A stretch of DNA of 63,789 nt from an uncultured Sphingomonadales bacterium (GTDB taxonomy: Bacteria > Pseudomonadota > Alphaproteobacteria > Sphingomonadales > Sphingomonadaceae), in assembly GCA_903848655.1 (NCBI GenBank), contig CAINGT010000036.1, positions 1-63,789 of the forward strand, written 5' to 3'. The notes beneath the pieces are model-generated. The model did no database searches. It was not told where the DNA came from and saw only the letters and a list, made by a program, of their open reading frames with translations. This document shows positions 26,398 through 34,782 of the stretch, piece by piece (position 1 is the stretch's first letter; every line of letters begins with the position of its first letter). The translations under genes were made by a program, and so were the position numbers.

Positions 26398-26976
26398 TTA
26401 TCCGCGCGATGCGCCCGGCACCCACAGCGGATCGGCCCCGGCATTGATGGCGCGTGCCAGCACGAACAGATAGTCCGACAAGCGGTTGACATAGCCCAGC
26501 GCCGCCGGATTGACGCGTTCTGCCGCCGCCAGCGCGGTAATCGCGCGTTCGGCCCGGCGCGCAATCGCGCGGGCGAGATGGACGCGCGCCGCCGCTTCGC
26601 TGCCGCCCGGCAGGATAAAGCTGGTGAGCGCGGGCAAGGCGGCGTTGTGCCGGTCAATCGCCGTTTCCAGCCAATCGACTTGTGCGGCGATCACGCGCAA
26701 GACCATGGCGCTGGGAGTGAAATCAGAGGTGTCGAACGCGCCTGCAGGCGTTGCCAGATCCGCCCCCAAATCGAACAAGTCGTTCTGAATGCGCACCAGT
26801 TCGGCGTTGATCGATGGCTCTACCGCCAGCGCGGCCAGCCCGAGCGCGCTGTTGAGTTCATCGACTTCGCCGATTGCCGCCATGCGCGGATCGTGCTTGG
26901 CGCGGCGCGAGCCATCTACCAAGCCCGTGGTGCCGTCATCACCCGTGCGCGTGTAAATCTTGTTGAGCTTGACCAC
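26398..26976 (-). CDS. PduO-type ATP:cob(I)alamin adenosyltransferase
   Basis: A 192-residue trimeric adenosyltransferase that makes adenosylcobalamin from cob(I)alamin and ATP, supplying for example methylmalonyl-CoA mutase. The N-terminal ATP-binding motif is KIYTRTGDDGTTGL (residues 5-18), then GEVDELNSALGLA. Central FILPGGSEAAARVHLARAIARRAER and C-terminal NRLSDYLFVLAR are family signatures. The start is a GTG at 26976 with AAGGG six bases upstream. It lies between the HIG1-like gene and the hydroxyacyl-CoA dehydrogenase on the same strand. No other cobalamin genes or riboswitch were seen. Confidence 0.93.
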   Translation of the reverse strand: MVKLNKIYTRTGDDGTTGLVDGSRRAKHDPRMAAIGEVDELNSALGLAALAVEPSINAELVRIQNDLFDLGADLATPAGAFDTSDFTPSAMVLRVIAAQVDWLETAIDRHNAALPALTSFILPGGSEAAARVHLARAIARRAERAITALAAAERVNPAALGYVNRLSDYLFVLARAINAGADPLWVPGASRG

Positions 26977-26994
26977 GTTAAACCCTTGCGCGTG

Positions 26995-27234
26995 TTACTT
27001 GTGTGCGCCGCCGCCCACCGCGAGCAGGATCGCCACCACCGCAATCGCCAGACCCTGATACTTGATGCGGTTGAACATCATTTTGTTCTGCAACAGTTGC
27101 ATGTCGCGCACGCCTTCATCGCCGCGTTCAAGCCCGGCGCGGGTGGTTTGCAGAAAGGCGCTGATACCCCGCACCATCGACACGACGACCAAGCCCATCA
27201 GGACGAGCAGAACGGGGACAAGAAAATATATCAT
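26995..27234 (-). CDS. HIG1-domain / twin-transmembrane small protein
   Basis: A 79-residue protein with two membrane segments (about 2-22 and 60-75) joined by a charged loop containing NKMMFNRIKYQGLAI, the HIG1 (hypoxia-induced gene 1) signature. Mitochondrial relatives are respiratory supercomplex factors, and alphaproteobacterial ones associate with respiratory membranes; the role here is inferred from family only. Its ATG overlaps the gluQRS stop by four bases (ATGA), so it is translationally coupled, and the adenosyltransferase starts 18 bases downstream. Confidence 0.85.
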   Translation of the reverse strand: MIYFLVPVLLVLMGLVVVSMVRGISAFLQTTRAGLERGDEGVRDMQLLQNKMMFNRIKYQGLAIAVVAILLAVGGGAHK

Positions 27235-28076
27235 GAAGCGAGACTTAAGGCGTCCGACAGCGAAATGCCAGTGTCAAAGAGGGCCGCGCGCAATTGCGCT
27301 GCCAGCGCGGCACCATTCTCGCCCGCGCGCCGCCGATCCGCCAGCGCGGGTGCGCCGCGCCGCTTGGCCAGTTTGCGCCCGTCGCGCTCGACCAGCACGG
27401 GATGGTGATGCCACAGCGGTTCGGGCAAGCCGAGCAAGGCTTGCAACAGGCGGTGCACCGCGCTGGCGGCAAACAGATCGACCCCGCGTGTCACCACGCT
27501 GACCCCGTCAGCAGCATCGTCGAGCGTTACCGCCAGATGATAGCTGGCCGGGGCATCCTTGCGCCACACCACGACATCACCAAATGTTTCGGGGCGCACC
27601 GCTTGCGGCCCGCGCCCTTCATCGGTCCATGTCAGCGGCCCGGTCAATGCGTGGGCGGCTTGGCTGTCCAGACGCCATACGACGTCTGCGTCGGTCGGCA
27701 CCGATTTATGCCGACAGGTGCGCGGATAGATCGGGCCATCGGGGCCGCTCAGCACCGCCGCGCGCGCCACTTCGGCGCGGGTACAGGCGCAAGGGTAAAC
27801 CAGCCCCCGTGCCATCAGCGCGTCAAATGCTTCACGATAGCGCGCAATCCGCGTTGATTGTGCGGGCACTTCGCGCCAGTGCAAGCCCAGCCACGCCAGA
27901 TCGGCGCGAAAGTGTTCGGCCAACGCCGGTCGGTCGCGCGCACCATCGATATCCTCGATCCGCAACAGCATTTCGCCACCGTCAGCGCGCGCGCGGTCAT
28001 GCGCGATGATCGCGGCATAAGCATGGCCCAGATGCAGCGGGCCGTTTGGGCTGGGGGCAAAGCGGGTGCGGATCAC
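27231..28076 (-). CDS. gluQ: Glutamyl-queuosine tRNA(Asp) synthetase
   Basis: GluQRS is a truncated glutamyl-tRNA synthetase paralogue that glutamylates the queuosine at position 34 of tRNA-Asp. The 281-residue length and the lack of an anticodon-binding domain fit. The HIGH-like motif is HLGH (15-18) after [10 protein letters not shown], the zinc site is CACTRAE with YPRTC downstream, and the KMSKS counterpart is KLAKR. I chose a GTG at 28076, exactly where homology begins; no ATG is available, and the open frame upstream runs antisense through guaA. It is head-to-head with guaA, 96 bases apart. Confidence 0.92.
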   Translation of the reverse strand: MIRTRFAPSPNGPLHLGHAYAAIIAHDRARADGGEMLLRIEDIDGARDRPALAEHFRADLAWLGLHWREVPAQSTRIARYREAFDALMARGLVYPCACTRAEVARAAVLSGPDGPIYPRTCRHKSVPTDADVVWRLDSQAAHALTGPLTWTDEGRGPQAVRPETFGDVVVWRKDAPASYHLAVTLDDAADGVSVVTRGVDLFAASAVHRLLQALLGLPEPLWHHHPVLVERDGRKLAKRRGAPALADRRRAGENGAALAAQLRAALFDTGISLSDALSLAS

Positions 28077-28172
28077 CCAGCGCCTATCGCGCGGCTCGGC
28101 CAAAATTGCAAAACCTGCGCGAGCGGGGGGCCAAGGCTGGACAGCCCCGACCCGGCTCTCTATCCGCCGGTC

Positions 28173-29732
28173 ATGAGCATCACCCCGTCCGAATCCATCC
28201 TGATCGTCGATTTCGGCAGTCAGGTTACCCAGTTGATCGCGCGCCGCGTGCGCGAGGCCGGGGTCTATTCCGAAATCGCGCCCTATACCCAGGCCGAAGC
28301 CGCGTTTCACCGGATGCGCCCCACCGGGATCATCCTGTCGGGATCGCCCGCCAGCGCCCCTGCCCCCGGATCGCCGCGCGCGCCGCAAGTGCTGTTCGAC
28401 AGCGGACTGCCGATTCTGGGCATTTGCTATGGCCAGCAAGTGATGAGCGAACAGTTGGGCGGGCGGGTCGAACCGGGCGATGCGGGCGAATTCGGCCGCG
28501 CCTTTCTGACCGTGACCGAGCCATGCGCGCTGTTCGACGGGCTGTGGCAAGTGGGCGAACGCCATCAGGTGTGGATGAGCCACGGCGACAAAGTCACCGA
28601 ATTTGCCCCCGGTTTCCGCATTGTCGCGGTGTCCGACGGCGCGCCGTTCGCGGTGATCGCCGATGAAGCGCGCAGCTATTACGGCACGCAGTTCCACCCC
28701 GAAGTGGTTCACACCCCCGATGGCGGCAAATTGATCGCCAATTTCGTGCGCCATGTCTGCGGCGCGCGCGGCGATTGGACAATGGCCGAATTCCGCAAGA
28801 CCAAGATCGCCGAAATCCGCGCCCAAGTCGGCAGCGCGCGGGTGATCTGCGGGCTGTCGGGCGGGGTCGATTCGGCGGTCGCGGCGGTCTTGATCCACGA
28901 AGCCATCGGCGATCAACTGACGTGCGTGTTCGTCGATCACGGGCTGATGCGGCTGGGCGAGGCAGAGCAAGTCGTGTCGCTGTTCCGCAACCATTACAAT
29001 ATACCGCTGGTCCACCACGATGCTTCGGCGCGGTTTCTGGGCGGGCTGGCCGGGGTGACCGACCCCGAAGCCAAGCGCAAATTCATCGGCAAGACTTTCA
29101 TCGACGTGTTTGAACACGAAGCGCGCGCGATTGGCGGGGCCGATTTCCTAGCCCAAGGCACGCTCTATCCCGATGTGATCGAAAGCGTGTCGTTCACCGG
29201 CGGGCCATCGGTCACGATCAAGAGCCACCACAATGTCGGCGGCTTGCCCGCTCGCATGAACATGGCGCTGGTTGAACCGTTGCGCGAATTGTTCAAGGAC
29301 GAAGTGCGCGCGCTTGGCCGCGAACTCGGCCTGCCCGACATTTTCGTCGGTCGCCACCCCTTCCCCGGCCCCGGCCTCGCCATCCGCATCCCCGGCGAAG
29401 TCACCGCCGAACGCTGCGACATCTTGCGCAAGGCCGATGCGGTCTATCTCGACGAAATCCGCAAGGCCGGGCTTTATGATGCGATCTGGCAAGCGTTCGC
29501 CGTGCTGCTGCCGGTGCGCACCGTGGGCGTGATGGGCGATTTCCGCACCTACGATTCGGTCTGCGCGCTGCGCGCCGTGACTTCGACCGACGGCATGACC
29601 GCCGACATCTACCCCTTCGACCCCGCGTTCCTCGCCCGCGTCGCCACGCGCATCGTTAACGAAGTCAAAGGCATCAACCGCGTGGTGTACGATTTCACCT
29701 CGAAACCGCCCGGCACGATCGAGTGGGAATGA
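28173..29732 (+). CDS. guaA: GMP synthase (glutamine-hydrolysing)
   Basis: A 519-residue enzyme that aminates XMP to GMP. The N-terminal class I glutamine amidotransferase has the nucleophile Cys85 in GICYGQQVM and the His/Glu pair in QFHPEVVHT. The ATP-pyrophosphatase domain has the loop [12 protein letters not shown] (about residue 225), and the C-terminal dimerisation domain ends [18 protein letters not shown] ([14 protein letters not shown]), invariant in GuaA. I chose the ATG at 28173 (MSITPSE) from homology. It is transcribed divergently from gluQRS. Confidence 0.97.
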   Translation: MSITPSESILIVDFGSQVTQLIARRVREAGVYSEIAPYTQAEAAFHRMRPTGIILSGSPASAPAPGSPRAPQVLFDSGLPILGICYGQQVMSEQLGGRVEPGDAGEFGRAFLTVTEPCALFDGLWQVGERHQVWMSHGDKVTEFAPGFRIVAVSDGAPFAVIADEARSYYGTQFHPEVVHTPDGGKLIANFVRHVCGARGDWTMAEFRKTKIAEIRAQVGSARVICGLSGGVDSAVAAVLIHEAIGDQLTCVFVDHGLMRLGEAEQVVSLFRNHYNIPLVHHDASARFLGGLAGVTDPEAKRKFIGKTFIDVFEHEARAIGGADFLAQGTLYPDVIESVSFTGGPSVTIKSHHNVGGLPARMNMALVEPLRELFKDEVRALGRELGLPDIFVGRHPFPGPGLAIRIPGEVTAERCDILRKADAVYLDEIRKAGLYDAIWQAFAVLLPVRTVGVMGDFRTYDSVCALRAVTSTDGMTADIYPFDPAFLARVATRIVNEVKGINRVVYDFTSKPPGTIEWE

Positions 29733-29900
29733 ACCAGCGCCGCCCGCACAAGCATTGCGATCACGGACGTTCTCACGGCCTCGATCTGTCTTGGCATCTG
29801 TGCGCCGGTCATGCGAGGCGTGGCAAAGTTCAAGGGTACGCTGAGGCCTTGATTATACAGTAATCATGGTTTTTCTATCCAGCGCCCCTACCGGATTGTG
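29733..29900. other. Intergenic region between guaA and higA
   Basis: About 170 bases separate convergent genes. The second half is AT-richer (TTGATTATACAGTAATCATGG), unlike the surroundings, and has a weak dyad GATTA/TAATC. I see no gene or convincing terminator. Confidence 0.35.
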
Positions 29901-30203
29901 TTACGCAGCAAAATTTAAAGCCGTTACCACAACATCAGTTTCTTGCGCGCGGGCCTTGGCCAAGTCATAAGAGGTCTGCATACGCAGCAAAGTATCGGCC
30001 TTGACCCCAAAGGCCTTTTCAAAGCGAATGGCCATATCCGCAGAAAGATTAGAGCGACCGTTGAGCAGCGTGCTCATGGCTTGGCGGGAAACCCCAAAGT
30101 GACGTGCCAGCGCCGAAACGCTGATACCATGCGGTTCAACAATCTCGGTCCTGAGCCAGTCGCCGACGTGTCCGGCAAGCGATGGGTGCAGCTTACGCGC
30201 CAT
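29901..30203 (-). CDS. higA: HigA-type antitoxin (XRE family)
   Basis: A 100-residue HTH protein. The DNA-binding segment is SVSALARHFGVSRQAMSTLLNG (about residues 28-49), followed by LSADMAIRFEKAFGVKADTLLRMQ, the signature of the HigA 'addiction module antidote' family. In complete systems HigA neutralises and binds the RelE-like toxin HigB and represses the operon. The ATG is at 30203 (MARKLHP). Directly upstream only about 110 bases separate it from the flotillin-like gene, too few for a complete higB; a degraded toxin tail is seen there. It is therefore an orphan antitoxin, perhaps kept as a regulator or to counter other HigB toxins. Confidence 0.85.
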   Translation of the reverse strand: MARKLHPSLAGHVGDWLRTEIVEPHGISVSALARHFGVSRQAMSTLLNGRSNLSADMAIRFEKAFGVKADTLLRMQTSYDLAKARAQETDVVVTALNFAA

Positions 30204-30315
30204 GATAATCCTCGAAACGACGAGCGCCAAGCCTCGCTTTACACCCAGGGAGGTGCAAGCCCCATGGGGACTCCGCGTGGACCGCAGCGTGTTTTGCGCG
30301 AAAAAGGGTGGAGCA
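30193..30315 (-). pseudogene. Probable remnant of higB toxin 3' end
   Basis: In the minus-strand frame that ends at a TAA (30193-30195), overlapping the higA start, the translated tail reads ARLGARRFEDYHGA. HigB toxins characteristically end in an EDYH(G) motif at exactly this distance from higA. Upstream the frame meets a TGA after about 35 codons, and the rest of the toxin is missing, replaced by the 3' end of the flotillin-like gene. Only the terminal motif is recognisable, so the call rests on motif and position. Confidence 0.45.
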
Positions 30316-32301
30316 TCAGCGCGAAGCATCCTTTTCGTCGCGCTCACCCGCCAGCAAGGCCTCGCCCTTTTCCGACAGCAGCAGCGCGATCAGGCCGGAC
30401 AGCGGGTTTGCGCCGGTCTCGCCACTGCCGCTGATCTGGATGCGGGGAACGACATCGACGCCCGAGGTTTCGAGCGCTTGCGCCAAGCGTTCGATCACCT
30501 GACGAGTCAATTGATAGCGCGCGCCGCCGCTGGCTTCGACCTGGCGGGCGATGGTTTCGGCGGTGGCCATGCCGGTGCGGGTGATGCGCTCGGCATCGGC
30601 CCCGGCGAGAGCGACCATCCGCGCGGCTTCGCCTTCGCCGATGATGCGCGTCTTGTCCGCCTCTGCGCTGGCAAGCGCGCGGGTCTGGTCGGCCTGTTGC
30701 ATCGCCAGCTTGAGCGCGGCTTTGCCCTCGTTTTCGCGCACGGTGATCGACAGTTCGGAATTGGTGATCTGGGTTTGTTGAGTCGCGCGTGCTTCGGCCT
30801 CGCGCAGCGCCTTTTCGCTTTCGGACGCGACGCGCTGCTTTTCATACGTTGCCACGCGTTCTTCGGCGATCTGGCGCGCGCGCAACTGGTCGAGCACTTT
30901 TTCGATCTGGTGATCGTCGGTGCTTGACGGGCGCGGGGTGCCGATCAGCACTTCCTGCAATTCGAGGTTATAGGCAGCAAAGCGCGTGCGCATCTGTTCA
31001 CCCGCCAATTGCTGGATATCGGCGCGTTCCTGCAACAGCTCGATCAGCGTGCGTTTTTGCGCGACATTCTTGAAATAGGCCGAAACCATTGGGTCGAGCG
31101 TCTGTTCGACCAGTTTCTTGATATCGCCAAACCGCTGCACCACCAGCGGTGCCTTGCGATAATCGATATGCACCACCACCGACAGCGGCAGCATCGGTTC
31201 AAACGCATCGCGCGTGATAAGCGAAACTTCGGTCAGGTTTTCGTCAAAGCCGTGCGAACCAACCGCCGACTGCTGCCATTTCAGGATAAAATTGGTGGTG
31301 GGCACGATCAGGATCTTGCCCGCATAAGTATTGAACGCGTATTTTCCGGGCAGCAGCGGGTCTGACCATACCCCGCGCGATCCGCGCGCGACCAGTTCAC
31401 CGTGGCGATAGTCTTCGCCCGACGTGTCGGCGGTATCGGCCCCGTTATAGCTGACCACCACGCCGACATGGCCAACCTCGATCACCGTTTTGGCCACCAT
31501 TTCGACCGTCGCGAACAGCCGATTGAGATAATAGCTGCCTTCGACCAGCACCTGCAACTGCCGCCCGCGCCGCCCGCCTGCGGCGATGAACTTTTCCGGG
31601 TCTTGAAATGAATTGTGAAACGTTGCCGCATGGGCCTGATCGATCCCGACTTCGGGCGCGATAATCTGGTCGGCGCTCAAGGCCGGGCCATCGTGGACGG
31701 TTACCACGCCGATTTGGTCGTTGGCGTCTTTGATGACCACTGCGTCAAACCCGCCGCGCGCGGCGATCAGCGCGCCCATCTGGTCAAACACTTGCGCATC
31801 GCTGCGTTCGAGCATCAGGCCATGGATCTGATCGCGGCTGATTACGACGAATTGCGCGAGATTGAGCGCAAATGTCCCTTCGCGCAAGATCGCGCGTTGC
31901 GGCCCTTTTTGCCCGCCTTGCGTCAGAAACGCGCGTACATCGAGGAAATCTGCGGTCTTGGCATTGCTGGCAAGCGTCTGAGTCGGTTCAAGCGGCACAC
32001 CATCGCGCGCGAACACATAGCCGATCTGGCCTTGGGGAATCGTCACCAGCGGTTCGGCATGGAGCCGGTACTGAAACGGAAAGAAGAAATGGAAACCGCC
32101 GCGCAAGACTTCGGGCTGATACCCGGCTTCGTGGTTGAGCGCGATCAGTCCGCCTTCGACCGAGCCCGATCCGCTCCACAGCTTTTCGACAATCGCCACG
32201 CGGTTGTTGCCGACATAGCGGACCATCCCCGACACCCGGCAAAACACCGCGAACGCCACCAGCGCGGCAATGACATCAACCCAGATTGGAACATCGAACA
32301 T
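30316..32301 (-). CDS. SPFH/Band 7 (flotillin-like) membrane protein
   Basis: A 661-residue protein with a single N-terminal membrane anchor (about residues 5-25), an SPFH domain, and a long Ala/Glu/Arg-rich coiled coil (about 480-600, with YEKQRVASESEKALREAEAR and GEGEAARMVALAGADAERI) like flotillins. A C-terminal segment (ISGSGETGANPLSGLIALLL) follows. Flotillin-like proteins organise membrane microdomains. No NfeD partner is adjacent. I chose the ATG at 32301 because AAAGGA lies about 11 bases upstream, while it directly abuts the alternative ATG at 32313. It is upstream of the higB/higA remnant and downstream of trpC. Confidence 0.88.
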   Translation of the reverse strand: MFDVPIWVDVIAALVAFAVFCRVSGMVRYVGNNRVAIVEKLWSGSGSVEGGLIALNHEAGYQPEVLRGGFHFFFPFQYRLHAEPLVTIPQGQIGYVFARDGVPLEPTQTLASNAKTADFLDVRAFLTQGGQKGPQRAILREGTFALNLAQFVVISRDQIHGLMLERSDAQVFDQMGALIAARGGFDAVVIKDANDQIGVVTVHDGPALSADQIIAPEVGIDQAHAATFHNSFQDPEKFIAAGGRRGRQLQVLVEGSYYLNRLFATVEMVAKTVIEVGHVGVVVSYNGADTADTSGEDYRHGELVARGSRGVWSDPLLPGKYAFNTYAGKILIVPTTNFILKWQQSAVGSHGFDENLTEVSLITRDAFEPMLPLSVVVHIDYRKAPLVVQRFGDIKKLVEQTLDPMVSAYFKNVAQKRTLIELLQERADIQQLAGEQMRTRFAAYNLELQEVLIGTPRPSSTDDHQIEKVLDQLRARQIAEERVATYEKQRVASESEKALREAEARATQQTQITNSELSITVRENEGKAALKLAMQQADQTRALASAEADKTRIIGEGEAARMVALAGADAERITRTGMATAETIARQVEASGGARYQLTRQVIERLAQALETSGVDVVPRIQISGSGETGANPLSGLIALLLSEKGEALLAGERDEKDASR

Positions 32302-32329
32302 GACACATGGCATCCTTTGTCACAGGGTA

Positions 32330-32366
32330 GGAGCATCGTGCAAACAAGTGGGGGCCGGTTTTTGGC
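32330..32366 (-). repeat. Degenerate fragment of the interspersed repeat
   Basis: GTGCAAACAAGTGGGGGCCG followed by GTTTTT resembles the GATGCAAAAAAGTGGGAACCG and GTTTTT end of the repeat copy at 21.8 kb in the same orientation. Only this end is present; the stem-loop is missing. It lies in the short gap between trpC and the flotillin-like gene. Confidence 0.4.
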
Positions 32367-32414
32367 AGATAACGATTGGAAAAAAGACTTTTGGCACTGA
32401 ACGACCAACTCTGA

Positions 32415-33209
32415 CTACGCGCCGCCGGTCAACAGGTGGCGGGTGGCGGATTCGACATCGGCCTGACGCATCAGGCTTTCGCCGACAAGGAACGCGCGCG
32501 CACCGGTGGCGAACAGACGCAGGCAGTCATCGTGGCTGTTGATCCCGCTTTCGGCGATCAGCAGCGCGGCCGGGGGGGCGAGCGGGGCCAGCCGTTCGGT
32601 CGTTGCCAGATCGGTGACAAAGGCTTTGAGATCGCGGTTGTTGATCCCGATCAGCCGCGATTGCAGCATGTGGGCGCGCGCCATTTCGGCCTCGTCATGC
32701 ACTTCGACCAGCACGTCCATTCCCGATTCGCGCGCGGCGGCCTCGATCTCGGCCATTTGCGAATCGCTTAATGCGGCAACGATGATCAGGATCGCATCCG
32801 CACCCATTGCGCGTGCTTCGGCGCATTGCCACGGATCGATCATGAAATCCTTGCGGATTACCGGCAGATCGCACGCCGCGCGCGCCGCGATCAGATAGTC
32901 TTCGTGCCCTTGAAAATAAGGCGCATCGGTCAGCACCGACAGACAGGCCGCGCCGCCCGCCTGATAGGCGCGGGCATGATCGGCAGGGTGGAAATCGGCG
33001 CGAATCAGGCCTTTGGACGGGCTGGCGCGTTTGATTTCGGCGATCAGCGCAAAACCGGTCGCGGCGCGGGCGCGCAGCGCGGCTTCGAACCCGCGCGGCG
33101 CGGTCTGCTGGGCGGCCTGTTCGGCCAGTGCAGAGGCGCTGATCGCCGCTTGGCGCGCGGCGACTTCGCCGCGTTTGGTGGCGCAGATTTCGGCGAGGGT
33201 GTCAGTCAT
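32415..33209 (-). CDS. trpC: Indole-3-glycerol phosphate synthase
   Basis: A 264-residue TIM-barrel enzyme of tryptophan synthesis converting CdRP to indole-3-glycerol phosphate. Family motifs: [13 protein letters not shown] with the substrate-binding Lys (about 55-67), [26 protein letters not shown] with the catalytic Lys, [10 protein letters not shown], and [13 protein letters not shown] at 33209 (MTDTLAE) is favoured by homology. It is the last gene of trpE-trpG-trpD-trpC, 11 bases after the trpD stop. Confidence 0.96.
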   Translation of the reverse strand: MTDTLAEICATKRGEVAARQAAISASALAEQAAQQTAPRGFEAALRARAATGFALIAEIKRASPSKGLIRADFHPADHARAYQAGGAACLSVLTDAPYFQGHEDYLIAARAACDLPVIRKDFMIDPWQCAEARAMGADAILIIVAALSDSQMAEIEAAARESGMDVLVEVHDEAEMARAHMLQSRLIGINNRDLKAFVTDLATTERLAPLAPPAALLIAESGINSHDDCLRLFATGARAFLVGESLMRQADVESATRHLLTGGA

Positions 33210-33220
33210 AACGGGTCCAT

Positions 33221-34192
33221 TTACGCGAGCGCCGCGATCCAGCAATCGAGCAGGGCTATGGCGAGGCCTTTGTCGAGTGTTTCGGCGGCTTCTTCAACCC
33301 CGCTGTGCCAGTCGGTCACGTGCCCGGCAACCATCAGCGCGGCGGCGGCGTTGAACAGCACTGCATCGCGATAGGCCCCGGCCTCGCCCAGCAAGACGCG
33401 GCGCAGCGCGGCAGCATTGTACGCCGCATCGCCGCCCCGGATTGCGCTGAGCGGTGCGGTATCCAGCCCGGCATCCGCCGCCACGATGCGCGCCGCGCTA
33501 ACCGTGCCGCGTGCAACGTCAGCAAGCACATTGCCCCCGGCCAGACTCAATTCATCCAGCCCTTCATCGCCCGAAACTACCAGCGCGCGCTCGGTACCCA
33601 GCCGCCGCAGCGCCTCGGCATAGATCGGCACATCGCCGGGCCGGGCAATCCCGACCAGTTGGCGCGTAACCCCCGCCGGATTGGCGAGCGGGCCAATCAG
33701 ATTGAACACCGTTCGGCGGCCGATGCGGCGGCGGATCGGCATGATCCGCGCCATCGCCGGGTGATGCGTTGCGGCAAACAGAAATCCGATGCCCAGATCG
33801 TGCAGGGTCGCTTCGGCCAGCGCACCCGCGCGATCAAGGTTCAGCCCCAGCGCTTCGAGCGTATCGGCTGCCCCCGCGCGCGAACTGGCGGCGCGGTTGC
33901 CGTGCTTGGCCACAGGTACGCCGCACGCAGCCACCACCAGACTGACCGCGGTCGAGACATTGAGCGTATGATGCCCGTCGCCGCCCGTGCCGCAGACATC
34001 GATAGCCCCCGGTGGCGCGGTCACGCGGATCATCCGCGCGCGCATCGCGCGTGCCGCACCCGCGATTTCGGCAGCGCTTTCGCCGCGATCCGCCAGCGCG
34101 ATCAGGAATGCGGCAATCGCATCATCGTCCATCGCACCATCGAGCATCGCGCCAAAGGTGGCATCTGCTTGCGCCTCGGTCAGCGCGGTCAT
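33221..34192 (-). CDS. trpD: Anthranilate phosphoribosyltransferase
   Basis: A 323-residue enzyme joining anthranilate with PRPP. The PRPP/Mg motif [16 protein letters not shown] lies near residue 75, with [21 protein letters not shown] following, and a C-terminal DEL motif ([10 protein letters not shown]). The ATG at 34192 overlaps the trpG stop by four bases (ATGA), consistent with coupled synthesis. Confidence 0.96.
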   Translation of the reverse strand: MTALTEAQADATFGAMLDGAMDDDAIAAFLIALADRGESAAEIAGAARAMRARMIRVTAPPGAIDVCGTGGDGHHTLNVSTAVSLVVAACGVPVAKHGNRAASSRAGAADTLEALGLNLDRAGALAEATLHDLGIGFLFAATHHPAMARIMPIRRRIGRRTVFNLIGPLANPAGVTRQLVGIARPGDVPIYAEALRRLGTERALVVSGDEGLDELSLAGGNVLADVARGTVSAARIVAADAGLDTAPLSAIRGGDAAYNAAALRRVLLGEAGAYRDAVLFNAAAALMVAGHVTDWHSGVEEAAETLDKGLAIALLDCWIAALA

Positions 34193-34776
34193 GCCGTCAG
34201 GCGGCGCGGGGTGATCCCGCAAATGTTCAGAAAATTGGCGATCAGCGCATGGCCATGTTCGGTGGCAATCGATTCGGGGTGGAACTGCACCCCGTGAATC
34301 GGCGTGTTCGCATGGCGAAAGCCCATGACATGGCCATCATCCGACCGCGCGTTGATGTGCAGCACGTCGGGAATATCGGTCACGATCAGCGAATGATAGC
34401 GCGTGGCGGTGAACGGCGAGGGAATGTCGCGAAACACCCCGCTGCCATCGTGAGCAACCGCGCTGGTCTTGCCATGCATCAGCCCGCCGCGCGCCACGGT
34501 GCCGCCAAAATACTGCCCGATGGCCTGATGGCCAAGACATACTCCCAGCAAAGGCAGCCCGGCATCCGCCGCCGCGCCGACCAGATCGAGGCTGATCCCC
34601 GCTTCGTTGGGCGTACACGGCCCCGGCGAGAGCAGAAACCCTTGCGCGCCCGAGGCCACGGCCTGCGCCGCCGACAGTGCATCGTTGCGCACCACTTCGA
34701 CCTCGGCCCCCAGTTCCATCAGATAATGGACAAGGTTCCAAGTAAAGCTGTCGTAATTGTCGATGACGAGGATCAT
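34189..34776 (-). CDS. trpG: Anthranilate synthase component II (glutamine amidotransferase)
   Basis: A 195-residue class I amidotransferase providing ammonia to TrpE. The nucleophile Cys lies in LLGVCLGHQAIGQYFGG (about residue 80), and the His/Glu pair in QFHPESIATEHG. The N-terminus ILVIDNYDSFTWNLVHYLME is family-typical. It could also serve folate synthesis as PabA, but its place between trpE and trpD supports TrpG. It starts 6 bases after the trpE stop. Confidence 0.96.
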   Translation of the reverse strand: MILVIDNYDSFTWNLVHYLMELGAEVEVVRNDALSAAQAVASGAQGFLLSPGPCTPNEAGISLDLVGAAADAGLPLLGVCLGHQAIGQYFGGTVARGGLMHGKTSAVAHDGSGVFRDIPSPFTATRYHSLIVTDIPDVLHINARSDDGHVMGFRHANTPIHGVQFHPESIATEHGHALIANFLNICGITPRRLTA

Positions 34777-34782
34777 GGTGCG

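Noticed and set aside
29609..29833. Minus-strand reading frame of 74 codons containing [10 protein letters not shown] at the guaA end
   Set aside because: It lies opposite the conserved guaA C-terminus. The sequence is the antisense image of guaA codons and recurs as a spurious call wherever guaA is conserved.
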